The translations under genes and the position numbers were made by a program. Source: Chara braunii (Eukaryota; Streptophyta; Charophyceae; Charales; Characeae). From it: a DNA stretch of 36,842 bases. Under the pieces are notes generated by a model, which searched no databases, was not told where the DNA came from, and saw only the letters and a program-made list of their open reading frames with translations. Below, in pieces: positions 28,191 through 36,842 of this stretch. The stretch covers positions 284,237 through 321,078 of the forward strand of contig BFEA01000803.1 of the NCBI GenBank assembly GCA_003427395.1. Direction: 5' to 3'. Positions within the stretch are counted from its first letter, which is position 1; each line of letters opens with the position of its first letter.

Positions 28191-29360
28191 CCCCCTGAGA
28201 AAGTCTACGCCTCCATGACCCACATTAAGCTCCTCCCATCGCTCCATCACCAATATACACAAGGCTACCTCTCATGCCCCGACTTCTCCACCGCCTACAA
28301 AGAGCTTCGTGACCTCGACCCTGTCCCTGACTACTCCCTCTACGACAATCTTCTCTACATCGACACCAAAGGCACTCGCCGATTTTGCAGCCCCGATGCA
28401 CGCGGAGATCTCGGGTTCCAGAAAACCTCTGACACCATCTCCCGTTACTTTCACTGGCCTTCCCTACTCGCCGACGTCAAAGCTTACATTTTCTCATGCC
28501 CCACATGCCAAGCCGCCAACCCTTCGGACCGGGCCAAAACCCGACAAGTTACAGTCATTGCCTATTCCCACTCACCGGTGGCAGTCCATTTCTATGGACT
28601 TCGTGTGGGGTTTACCTAAGACCGACCGTGGCCATGACTGCATCTATGTCATCGCCTGTCGCTTGACTAAACGCGCACACTTCATCCCTTGCACTACGTC
28701 GCACAACGCCAAAGACGTCACCACTCTCTTCTTTGATCATGTCGCACTCCATCACGGCCTCCCCGAGAACATCATCAGTGACCGTCATCCCCGCTTCCTC
28801 TCACAATTTTGGAAACACCTCTTCAAAGCATATGGAACCAAGCTCAAGGATAGCACTGCATTCCACCCCCAGACTGGTTGACAAACCGAGAAGATGAATG
28901 ATACTCTCCAAAGAATCCTGCGGAAGTATTATCATCCACACCAACACGATCGGGACCAGTTGCTCACAACCGCCAAGATCGTCCACAACAACGCCGTCTG
29001 TCCCTCCACTGGCACGTCCCTATTCTACCTCGACCTTGGCTACCATCCTCGCTTGCCTCTGACTTTTTGCTTCCTTCTCAACTTAACCCCCTCCACCCCT
29101 GCCCTTCTCTCAATGAATGGTTAGCAACAATGAATGGACTTCGAGAAGCCACCGAAGCCCTTGAACGAACACAAGAACAACAAGTCAACAAGAGCAACAA
29201 ACGCAGACGTGACGTAACATTCAAAGTAGGGGACAAAGTCTGGCTCTCTGCCAAACGCTTTGAACCCGAACACGGCTTGTCCAAGAAACTCTCGAACAAG
29301 TGGCTCGGACCCTTCCCCATCATTGAACAAACCTCCCCCGTCAATTACAACTTACAAGCT
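28191..29360 (+). pseudogene. Element C integrase, broken and truncated
   Basis: The N-terminal zinc module is damaged: 'CPTCQAAN' keeps both Cys, but the usual His-rich block before 'DLGFQKT' is shortened and the first His is missing. A frameshift near 28535 follows. The core shows 'ISMDFVWGLPKT' (Asp), 'IISDRHPRFLSQFW' (Asp) and QTEKMN (Glu), with TGA at 28879-28881 just before it in the place of a Gly codon. Another shift near 29065 precedes 'FKVGDKVWLSAKRF' and 'KLSNKWLGPFPIIE', an SH3-like C-terminus. Similarity ends near 29360, before the usual 'VFHVSLL' block, so the 3' end was lost or displaced. Confidence 0.88.
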
Positions 29361-29771
29361 CTAACTGCAATCAGACTCGTTCTCAAACACACTCTTCATG
29401 CATGTAAACAGCAACGCAGCATACTGGCGACATGCGCCCACTCAAAACTCGGAGATATGGCTTTCAGATACGAGTTCACTCTCAATTGGCTATGGCGACT
29501 TCAGCGCCCAAACATCTCACTGTTCACATACANTGGATCACCCTGGATATCCCACAAGCATCACTCTAACACTCGAACACACACACACACGCTCGCTACT
29601 AACTACACCTATGGCAGCTATCGCTGCATCTAACCTATCGCTATGCTAACTCCCTCTCTCTTGCCCACTGCGNCCTCCGGGCTCATCTGCAGACCTCCTT
29701 GCACAAGTCGCTGTGGCAGCGCTTCCGCATGGCTCACGCAGGAATGAATGAATGGCTGGGCGCTGCCCCTT

Positions 29772-29779
29772 GATTTATA
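29772..29779 (-). promoter_or_regulatory. TATA-like motif in candidate LTR
   Basis: On the minus strand this reads TATAAATC, preceded by GAAG. If the region is the 3' LTR of element D, this is a plausible core promoter about 480 bp into it. Nothing else confirms it. Confidence 0.3.
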
Positions 29780-30046
29780 CTTCAGAAACTCGTTGGTCTG
29801 CCCTTTGCCATAGGCCCATGGTGCTCACAGTCCCCCTGTGGTACTCGTTGGACCGGATTGGGACTGACTGGACCTTCCACTGACTGACTGTGGACTCACC
29901 GCTATCCTACCGACGTTGTACTGCTGTTGCACTGCGGTTTAGTCCACCACTTGCCTCGCCACTTGACCACTTGCCCAATTGCCTACCTTCTAGAAGGTCT
30001 ACAGGTAAGCTTCCCGAACTCACTAAGACTTCTACGCTATAGACCT

Positions 30047-30183
30047 ACAGATCGAACCCCTGCTGCCTATGGACCTACGATAGACCTACCAACTGTCTGC
30101 GAATACACAGGTCACAGGTTCAATTCTCGAGATCTATGCAGATACTGTACATAGGTAGGGTGAGGTCTAGGGATCGAACCCTG
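30047..30183. repeat. Three tRNA T-arm-like modules, two forming an inverted repeat
   Basis: Minus-strand GGGGTTCGATCTG lies at 30047-30060, plus-strand CAGGTTCAATTCTCGAG at 30115-30131, and minus-strand CAGGGTTCGATCCCTAG at 30167-30183. The second and third arms (30115-30135 and 30163-30183) are imperfect inverted repeats. Each resembles the Pol III B box (GGTTCGANNCC). No correctly spaced A box or cloverleaf is seen, so I do not call tRNA genes. Confidence 0.5.
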
Positions 30184-30262
30184 GGTACTGCATCCGCTAC
30201 TGCTAAAAGGTGAAAACCGTTTCACTCCCGCTGTTCTAAATTCGAGGTCCTCCGAGAACATT

Positions 30263-30511
30263 TCAGTCCAAGGCGGGACCTTTACCTTTCTTGTCACGTT
30301 CATAGGCTCTGACTATGTCGGGAGCGGTTTCTAGAAGTTCTGTTTTCGTGAACCAGCGGTCGTCTTCCGGTTCTTGATAGGCAAAACGGACCTTATATTG
30401 TTTCTGGGGACGACCTCTACCTCCTGTTCTGAACACATCCTCATCTGCAATGCCGTCAATGTCATAACTTCCATCCATATCCGGGGGGATCATGGATCTT
30501 CTCGAAGGGAA
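30263..30511 (-). pseudogene. Element D integrase tail: GRGRP plus chromodomain-like segment
   Basis: This stretch is in frame with integrase across TAG 30512-30514, which in the aligned tail of element A is Gln. It reads 'FPSRRSMIPPDMDGSYDIDG', an acidic linker, GRGRP at 30407-30421, then 'YKVRFAYQEPEDDRWFTKTELLETAP' and 'DIVRAYER', ending basic (KKGKGP). The order of aromatic and acidic positions fits a divergent chromodomain (Y-K-V-R-F for YLVKW, DRWF for ATWE). In chromoviruses this part guides integration to heterochromatin. The AT-hook reading of GRGRP is an inference. Confidence 0.7.
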
Positions 30512-32380
30512 CTATTGACTTGTGACACACGGCAGCAACTTTAAAGCATGAAACACAGGNTATGTGTGGAGGTGTGCTGGAATCTCAATGCTATAGGACG
30601 GTCCATCCTCTCCACCCTTGACTTCTAGAACTGCCCACGGTCCTCTATATGCGGGCAGTAACTTCTGCGAGATGTTTTCCTCAGGTGCAAACTCTTTAGC
30701 CTTGACCCAGACTAAGTCGCCTACCTGAAACTGCGACGGGCGACGATGCTTATTAACTTTCTCTATCATCCTATGCTGGTCCTTCTTGAGGTTTTCAACA
30801 AGTGTTGCTAGTTCTTTCTCGTGCAGTATCGCAAACTCCCTGGTACCGGGCGGTAATCTGTGAATCTGATCCCGGTTCAGTCCTTCGAACGGTCTGCGTG
30901 GTCTAAAGGACTTGTGCAACTCATTGGGAGTGTTGCAGGTGGATAGATGCACGCTGTTGTTGTATGCACTAGCTACCTTAGGCAACATCTCATCCCAGTT
31001 AATCTGATCTGGTCTAATGTACATGCGCAGAACTTGCTGTAGGATCTTGTTCATCTGTTCTGTCTGACCGTTGGTCTCTGGGTGACGGCCAGATGACATT
31101 AGCAATTTAGATCCGTAAACTCTCATGAGTTCTTGCCAGTTCTGGCTGGTGAAACGACTATCTCTATCACTAACTATTGACAATGGTATTCCATTCTCAC
31201 TAACCCAAAAGTCAAAAAACTTCTGTATAACTAAGTCCGAACGTGCCTCTGCAGGCAAAGGAACGAAAACTGCATATTTGCTAAAACGGTCAACTACGAC
31301 CATGACTTGGCTCTTACCATGTCTACTCTTGACTTGGGTGTCCATGAAGTCTATGGACACGGAGTCTCCCGGCTGATCCAGAATAGGCAAGGGTCTGAGA
31401 AGACCTAGGGGCGCGCGTGTAGTAGACTTATTCCTCTGGCACACTTTACAACTGCTGACATACTCTATGCAGTCATTCTTCATCCCTGGCCAGGTATACG
31501 CACGCATCAGATTGGCTAATGTCTTTTGCCAACCGAAATGCCCTTCAGTATCGTGGCATTCCCCTAAAATCAAACTGCGGATCTCTTCGTTGTTGGGAAC
31601 GCACAGGCGGTCAAACACATTAGTCTTCTCAAACAGCAACCCGTATGTAGTGCGGTAATCTGGTTCAGTCTCTAGGGCCTCTCTAACTCTTTTTAGGAGG
31701 TCGCTATAGATAGGGTCATGTGCATACACTTGCTTCACTTTCTCTTGCAGGTCTCTCCCTATATCCAGATAGTGTACTACGGCTCCAAAGTAGTCTGATC
31801 TCCTACTTAGAGCATCCGCACCTACGTTGTACTTGCCCTTCATTGGCTTGAGCTCAAAGTCGAATTGGTCTATCTCTGCGGCCCACCTAGTCAACTTAGG
31901 TGTCATCTTGGCCCGAGTCTTTAACCATCTAAGCGTTTCGTGGTCCGAATACACTTTGAAGTGCCTCCCAAGCAGGTAGTGCTTCCAATGGTCTAAAGTC
32001 TGCCTGAGAGCGTAGAGTTCTCTCTCATACGTGGAGTTAGCGACCTTTTCACAGGGCATCCTTGCTGACATGAACTCTACGGGTCTATAACCATTGTCGT
32101 CATCTTGCTGCAACACAGCGCCTATCCCATACTGACTCGCGTCCGTGGTGACGACAAATCGCAAAGACGGATCTGCAACTTTGAGGACAGGATACTCTAT
32201 TAACGCGCGCTTTAGCTTCTTGAGCGCGGACGTACAGTCTTTGTCCCATTGCCAGATTGCCTCTTTCTTCAGCAATCGGCGCAAGGGAGCGGTGATAGTG
32301 GAGAAGTTCCTCACGAACTTCCTATAGTAGTTAGCTAAGCCTAGAAACGACCGCAACTCTATTAATGTGCGGGGCGTCGG
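30512..32380 (-). pseudogene. Element D RNase H and integrase, one long frame
   Basis: A frame of over 600 codons follows the TGA at 32381-32383. RNase H: 'VVTTDASQYGIGAVLQQ' (Asp), 'STYERELYALRQTL' (Glu), 'VYSDHETLRWL' (Asp), 'GADALSRR' (Asp). Integrase: 'CHDTEGHFGWQKT' and 'CKVCQRNK' (HHCC), then 'VSIDFMDT' (Asp), 'IVSDRDSRFTS' (Asp) and 'TNGQTEQMN' (Glu), then 'FQVGDLVWVKAKEF' and 'LPAYRGPWAVLEVKGG'. All catalytic residues are present. An ambiguous base at 30560 falls near 'HLHT-x-PVFHALKLLP'. TAG at 30512-30514 cuts off the tail. As translated from this sequence alone it would lack RT upstream. Confidence 0.92.
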
Positions 32381-33024
32381 TCAGTCTCTAATCGCCGCGA
32401 TCTCATCTCCGTCTAATACGTGGCCCAAGTACAAGACTTGCGTCTTGGCCCACTTGCACTTCTTCGCGTTGATCTTGAAGTTAGCCTTTCTAAGCTTCTC
32501 CAAGACCTGCCTCAGATGACCCTGGTGCTCCTGGAGGGTCTTACTAAAAACTAGGATATCATCTAAGTAGACTACTACAAATTTATCTAACCATGGTCTA
32601 AACAGGTCATTCATACAACGCTGAAAAGTTGCTGGTGCGTTGGTTAGTCCAAAGGGACTCACTATAAACTCATAATGCCCATATCTAGTCCGGAAGGCAG
32701 TCTTGTACTGATCATCAGGATGGAATTCTATCTGATGGTATCCGGACTTCAAGTCTATTTTGGAGAAATACTTGCAACCCTGCACCCGATCTAAGAGATC
32801 GTCTATCCTGGGCAGTGGCTCAACATTCTTTACAGTAATCGCGTTCAAACCCCTATAGTCTATACACATACGAAGTTCTCCCTCCTTCTTGGGGACAAAT
32901 AAGACTGGTGCTCCGAAAGGAGACGAACTGGGCCTGATCCAACCCTTCTCAAGGAGTTCGTCTAACTGCTTGCGAAGCTCCTCTAACTCTCTAGGGGACA
33001 TCCTGTAGACTGCACCCTTAGGAG
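32381..33024 (-). pseudogene. Element D reverse transcriptase
   Basis: The frame contains '[20 protein letters not shown]', '[12 protein letters not shown]', '[13 protein letters not shown]', '[16 protein letters not shown]', YLDD at 32558-32569 and 'VLYLGHVL'. Then about eight residues are missing relative to element A (between 'LDGD' and 'IAAIRD'), and TGA at 32381-32383 stands where element A has Trp in 'GWPRPQ'. At the upstream end an extra base near 33025 breaks the join to protease. Apart from these points the domain is complete and the most intact RT in the window. Confidence 0.93.
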
Positions 33025-33953
33025 TCCTTACTGCCAGGCTCTATCTCTATCCGGTGCTGGATGGGTCACGACACTACCCCTGTCGGCGACTCAGTCAGGT
33101 CTTTGAACTCTTCCAGCAACTTGGCTATGGTTGGATCCGTGGAAGCCACCTCTTCCTTGCCCTCGGTGACAGGTCTAACATACACTACAAAGACCTGTTC
33201 CTCTAACTTCTCCTTTTTGACTAATCACGCGAACGTGGGAGCACTGAGACAACAATGTGCCAAGGTGTTGTCTACACCAGACACATGGAACAAGCGGGCA
33301 GTCTTAACCTCGCTTGACGGACTGGGGAGCCTACACTCATGCTCTCTCAAATGGAGTGTGGCCCCTGCTGCCTCTCCCCAATCCATTCCTAACACTATAT
33401 CGAAAGGAAGGTCATCCTATACGAGGATAGTCAAAGAATGGAGGACTTTCTCCACTTTTCCATTCTTCTCTAGGTGAAAGTACGCCTGGACTCCCTCTAC
33501 GTAGTCCTCAATGCGCATCGTGCGGTTGTCTGCGAGGACACTGACTATGGGGTCTACTAGCTTCTGGACCTTTAGTCCTAGCCTCAGCTTCTTCAGCGCC
33601 CTACGGCTAATGTAACTACGGGTAGCCCCTGAGTCTATAAGGGCCCCTACCCTACTTCTGAACACCTCTACATCTACCAAAACCAGCTGTCCCTTACTCT
33701 CCCTTTTCATTTTGGCCCAGGCTGGCATCCTCTCCTTTAACTCTTCCGCCACACCTGTGAGGGACGTGACTAAAGAGACGCTAACACAAGCAGTCTCTGG
33801 ACAGCTATCTAGGCACCGGCCTGCAACCTCTGCCATAGGCTCATGTGGGTTGGGAGTGTCCTGTTCGCGCGCGCTCACTTCTCCACATGGCCTGGAAGTA
33901 GGGGCAGTTGCGACCCCTACTGGCGACTGCCTTTTGACTGCTGAGCAGCCCAA
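33025..33953 (-). pseudogene. Element D protease and RT lead-in
   Basis: The frame opens at 33953, overlapping the end of gag by 37 nt in the -1 frame. A Pro/Ser/Glu-rich linker is followed by 'VDVEVFRSRVGALIDSGATRSYIS' with an intact D-S-G at 33627-33635, then 'LPFDIVLGMDWG'. Nonsense codons in the same frame are TAG at 33417-33419, TGA near 33226-33228 and TGA at 33066-33068. The last probably replaced CGA (Arg) in the '[14 protein letters not shown]' block typical of the RT lead-in. A one-base insertion near 33025 then shifts into RT. Protease itself could still fold, but no full polyprotein could be made. Confidence 0.85.
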
Positions 33954-35831
33954 CGGCCCTGTCTATACTTTGGACAAAATTTAATTACGTGCGCCGGGTC
34001 ACCACAGAATACGCATTGACCCATGTTCACGCGTTCCTGCCATAATCGCTGGTCTAAGCCCATGTCTTCCCAGGGCTTGCCCTGTGGCAAGCCTGGGTGC
34101 CAACCTCCTTGAGGTGCCCTTCCACCTCCTCGCTGTGGGGACCGAGTACCCTGGCGATTTAACGGGGGACCTTGACCCCTACCTCCCGCTTGGCGGTTTC
34201 CTTGTCCGCCAACCCCCTGTGCGCCCGGCCCACGGCCTCCCATGGCCTGGCCCCTTTGGCCCTGGCCTCCTCCTCTACCTTGCGGCTTCTCTCCAGCCGC
34301 GACAGCAGCATAGGACCTCCCTTGCCCCACACTACTGCCATCATCCTCGAGGCCCTACTCTATCTGACTGTATGGGACCTCATCAGTACCACCTTCCTCT
34401 AAGGTAAGGATCATATGATCCTTGGCCTTGACTTGGTCGGAGATGGTACGCCCTTTCCACCCTTTTCCCTTCTCCAGGTCCTTGTGCCAGAAGGTGGTAA
34501 CTGGCATGGAGTTTGACTTATACAGGACGACTTCCCTTCTCAATGCATCATATGTGATGCCGACCTGTTGAGACTTGTCAAAGAAATGCCCACGCAGGGC
34601 CTCTGGTATGGCAGGATAAAACAATTGGACCAACTGGGTCTCAGTGACCCCATGGTCCGGGACGGCCACTAAGTCGTCCATGGTGCCCTGAGTGCCCTAG
34701 CACTCCTCCACTGCCGTGAGTGGATCGTTTGGAGCTTGTCAGAGGCTCTAATGCCTCGCGTTGGGTCAGCGAAACGCTCCTTGAGGAGCTTGAGGAATTG
34801 GGAAAGAGGGGTGACTTTGGAATATGCAGCCAGGTTGTTTTCACAACCGACTGTACGCACGAGTGACCTGGCGAAGCTAGCCGCTTCGTCCTTCAGGGCC
34901 TGGAAGGCCACGAGGACTTGTTCCTCATTCAGGATGTGCTGTAAGTAAATATAACTATTGACACTGGCTTCCCAGTTGTCAAAGTTTTCTTCCTTCTTTC
35001 CCCCGTACGCATCTGGGAACTTAAGTTTCACTGGGTCCTTACGGGGTCTGGCCTCTCCCTCTACAACGGCTACAGCTTCGGCACCCTGAATGGCGCCCTC
35101 ACAAAACTTCCCTACATTGTCTCTCAATTGCTTGACTTCGCCCCCAATATGGGTGACAATCTCGCGCGCAAAGTCTCTAAACCCTGACCGCGTGGCACTC
35201 AAGGCTACATCTTGGCTCCAGCTAGCCTGGCGCTCTTCCATCCATGCCTTGCTCAACACTTCCAGGTACCCCAATACCTTGTCCCACTTGGCCTTATCAT
35301 CCGGCTGGGCCAACACCTCCTGCCTGCACGCTTGCACCTTCGCTACCTCTGCAGTCATTTTACTCACTTCCTCTCTGCTCCTCTTCTTCTCTCGCTTCAT
35401 CCTCAACTTCCATGCCAATTTCTGCTCCTCCTCCCTTTCTCGCCTTTCCATCGGATCTGTCATTGTTGCTAGCTCACTGACTAGCGCAGCCCTCTCATCA
35501 TTAGTCACATAGGACTCTGCCTCCTCCTCTTCACCCAACGATAAATTAACGACCCACTCGCTGATCTTCTTCTCCATCTCAATATCTGTCTTCCCCTTCA
35601 TTGTGCCACCACTGCTTCCTTCTCCACTCTCAATCCTCATTCTCTCTTTCTCTTCTTCTGCTGCCGCTTCTGCTCAGCAGCTTTTCTTCTTTCTTCCTCC
35701 TCTTGTTGTACTCTCTTCATCTCCTCTTCCAATCTCTTCATCTTCGCCGCCTGTTCGTCTGCGATAGCCTTTAGCTTCGCTTGCTTCTCACACTCTTTTC
35801 TCTCCCTGTTCTCTTGGACTAAGGAGGCCAT
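33917..35831 (-). pseudogene. gag: Element D gag with zinc knuckle, broken
   Basis: It starts at ATG 35831 with a Lys/Glu/Gln-rich coiled-coil of 64 residues ending at TGA 35637, which overlaps the ATG of the next frame at 35640. That frame (to 34669) has more charged helix and a capsid-like domain ('KLKFPDAYGGKKEENFDNWEASV', 'LLKERFADPTRG'). A one-base loss near 34683 shifts into the frame 34681-34355, ending in TAG; the same frame goes on as a Gly/Arg/Gln-rich RNA-binding stretch. The knuckle C-VF-C-GDPA-H-VIKF-C is at 33974-34015. Gag ends at TAG 33917-33919. The layout (charged coil, capsid, GR-rich, CCHC) parallels element A. Confidence 0.83.
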
Positions 35832-36149
35832 CTTTTTTGCTGCTCCTTACTATAGGGGCTAGTCTCTAACCCACTACGGGTCCCAACCATGGTGATAAGT
35901 GTACAACCGGGTTAGTGGTTCCAGACCTCACCACGTAGACTCTGACCCCTGACTGACAAACCTATAGACTCAATCTAAGAACCCACAGAATCCTGACAAG
36001 GACCCTGTCAACTATGGTCTATAGCCTAGACCTATGCTATGGTTGTCACTACTGAACCAGTGGCTGATCAGGACGCATTTAAGGAGATCTCCCGTAACTC
36101 CTCAAGAATTCTTTAACGTCGCAGACAGGACGACGTGATCAGCTTGGTT

Positions 36150-36515
36150 CTGCCTGTGCTTTCAGCCCACAACTCAGCCTTTCCGGCCTACTGTGCCACT
36201 CCGAGCAGCCCGCCGGTCTATACCGGTCCTTGGGAGGGTTTGACCTCCGGGACAGTCGAGTCGTCAGACACAGATCCTCAGCCTTACTTGGTCCGGTAGG
36301 GGAGTGGTTCAAACAGGCCCTCAACACTTAAAGACTGCCTGGTGTGTCAGCCCTAACTATCGTTCAGGCCCACTGAGTCCTACCAACCGTTTCCAGCCGG
36401 TCAGCACCGGTCCTTGGGAGGGTTATGCCCCCCTAGAAAGTTGGATCAGCCACAGCCTTAGCCCTACAAGGTCAGACTAAGGTTTCGTCATCCAAGCCCT
36501 ATCCTTCATCCACAG
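36150..36515. repeat. 184-bp imperfect tandem duplication in element D leader
   Basis: ACCGGTCCTTGGGAGGGTT occurs at 36222-36240 and 36406-36424, an offset of 184 bp. Flanking blocks match in the same order: a CTGCCTG-type start with TCAGCCC, GGCC-ACT-G, then a TCAGCC/CAGCC-TTA block and a final GGTC/GGTCC block. Identity outside the core is moderate. Confidence 0.7.
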
Positions 36516-36659
36516 AGTACTATGACGTAGGACAGAAGAGACTCAATGCAGAAAGAATAGACAGACTGACTCAGCCTCAGCAAGTACCAAGGGATATGTG
36601 CACATCCATAGGGCAAGGGGTAGGCTAAGGGCTTGGCGAGATGTTACCAACTCCAGCTT

Positions 36660-36779
36660 GGTCAAAGTCTTGGTCAACGGTCTTGGTCAACGCCGGTCAA
36701 CTCTGCGGTCAACCCTCGGTCAACCCCCGGTCAACTCTGGTAACGCCGGTCAACGCCTCCGGTCAACCCTCTCGGTCAA
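36660..36779 (-). promoter_or_regulatory. Array of ten TTGACC motifs (W-box-like)
   Basis: GGTCAA occurs at 36660, 36672, 36685, 36695, 36707, 36718, 36729, 36748, 36761 and 36774. Nine of these are GGTCAAC, and decayed variants lie at 36738 (GGTAAC) and 36786 (GGTCAG). On the minus strand, the sense strand of element D, each reads TTGACC. TTGAC(C/T) is the W box bound by plant WRKY transcription factors. Spacing is mostly 10-13 bp, about one helical turn. It could equally be just a minisatellite. Its place upstream of gag D makes a regulatory role possible. Confidence 0.5.
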
Positions 36780-36842
36780 CTCCCCGGTCAGCTATGGCTG
36801 CCGGCTCTTCTTCCTCGCCAATCCCCTTCTTCTTCTTTACCT

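Larger units (their letters stand above)
24676..29360 (+). mobile_element. Element C: Ty3/Gypsy remnant, gag intact, pol gutted
   Basis: Gag, protease, RT remnant, RNase H and integrase follow in Gypsy order. The sense strand is very C-rich with C-ending codons, unlike elements A, B and D, which points to a different lineage. The integrase ends in an SH3-like segment with no chromodomain-like tail; recognisable coding stops near 29360, where the candidate LTR of element D may start. No LTR pair, PBS or target duplication was found, so the limits given are those of coding similarity only. Confidence 0.85.
29361..30262 (-). other. Non-coding region, probably containing the 3' LTR of element D
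   Basis: This lies just downstream of the element D pol stop (minus strand), where its 3' LTR is expected. I see no gene. There is a minus-strand TATA-like motif, a short CA run near 29576, a GAATGAATGAATGG run near 29736, ambiguous bases at 29533 and 29673, and three GGTTCGATC-type motifs. The other LTR of D would lie beyond the window's right end, so the LTR cannot be proved by comparison, and the join with element C cannot be fixed. Confidence 0.4.
30263..35831 (-). mobile_element. Element D: best-preserved Ty3/Gypsy element, minus strand
   Basis: Reading right to left, gag with zinc knuckle, protease, RT, RNase H, integrase and a chromodomain-like tail are all present, without large deletions. 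Protease DSG and RT YLDD are intact. The RT to integrase tail frame is interrupted only by TGA at 32381-32383 and TAG at 30512-30514, with one ambiguous base at 30560 and a small in-frame loss in RT. Gag and the protease-RT join carry a few frameshifts and stops. It is related to element A. LTRs are not demonstrated: the left one probably lies at 29361-30262 and the right one outside the window. Confidence 0.88.
35832..36842 (-). other. Upstream leader (and possibly LTR) of element D
   Basis: About 1 kb upstream of gag D contains no recognisable protein. It holds a 184-bp imperfect duplication and a dense GGTCAAC array (annotated separately) and ends in a CTT-rich run at the window edge. I could not find a tRNA-iMet-type PBS on the minus strand, so either the PBS lies beyond 36842, as the 1.2-1.3-kb leaders of A and B would predict, or D uses another primer. 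Confidence 0.5.

Noticed and set aside
30160-30183. tRNA gene on the minus strand (GGGTTCGATCCC)
   Set aside because: Only a T-arm-like motif; A-box-like TAGCAGTAGCGG lies too close, and no acceptor or anticodon stem can be formed.
33061-35512. Plus-strand open frames over element D (33061-33477, 35090-35512 and others)
   Set aside because: They are shadows of the minus-strand gag and protease frames.
35887-35899. PBS for element D, minus-strand TGGTTGGGACCC
   Set aside because: It starts TGG but lies only about 55 bp from gag, whereas A and B have 1.2-1.3 kb leaders, and I cannot match it to a known tRNA 3' end.

Overview
The window looks like repeat-rich nuclear DNA of a plant or streptophyte alga. 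It holds at least four Ty3/Gypsy LTR retrotransposons in different states of decay, with low-complexity arrays between and inside them and seven runs or single positions of N. I found no host protein gene, no rRNA, no convincing tRNA and nothing prokaryotic. The evidence for the lineage is the integrase C-terminal tails (chromodomain-like) and primer-binding sites that nearly match the 3' end of initiator tRNA-Met. A charophyte such as Chara would fit, but that is a guess and not a reading.

Layout. 1-1850: G-rich, C-poor DNA with a 120-bp tandem repeat. 1851-2690: unrecognised sequence with two hairpins and a T15 run. 2691-13611: element A (+), a decayed Gypsy element bracketed by a 197-bp direct repeat. 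It has a tRNA-Met-type PBS and broken gag, protease, RT, RNase H and integrase. Its pol is split by a 2.9-kb insertion (8866-11743) made of CAT-rich and G-rich repeats, ending in an A-rich tail inside an apparent target-site duplication. 13772-22282: element B (+), a full-length but dead Gypsy element with two LTRs (566 and 1220 bp), PBS, polypurine tract and a short target duplication. 22283-24655: a pyrimidine-rich stretch, a gap, and an AT-rich island. 24676-29360: element C (+), with an intact 567-aa gag and a pol that has lost the RT catalytic core. 29361-30262: probable 3' LTR of the next element. 30263-35831: element D (-), the best preserved, with intact protease DSG and RT YLDD motifs and few lesions. 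35832-36842: upstream leader of D, with a 184-bp duplication and a dense TTGACC array.

How the parts relate. A and D have similar pol architecture and the same kind of C-terminal tail (GRGRP followed by a chromodomain-like segment). B shares the chromodomain-like part. C belongs to a different lineage, with a strongly C-rich sense strand and an SH3-like integrase end. In an active element Gag would form the particle, protease would cut the polyprotein, RT/RNase H would copy the RNA from the tRNA primer, and integrase would insert the DNA. No element here can do this alone, because every pol carries nonsense codons, frameshifts or deletions. Many of the nonsense codons are explained by single C-to-T or G-to-A changes, as expected from decay of methylated DNA.

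No wholly new system is evident. The most interesting leads are the shared PBS variant, the AT-hook plus chromodomain-like integrase tail, the intact gag beside a gutted pol in C, the TTGACC array upstream of D, and the CAT-rich insertion in A.
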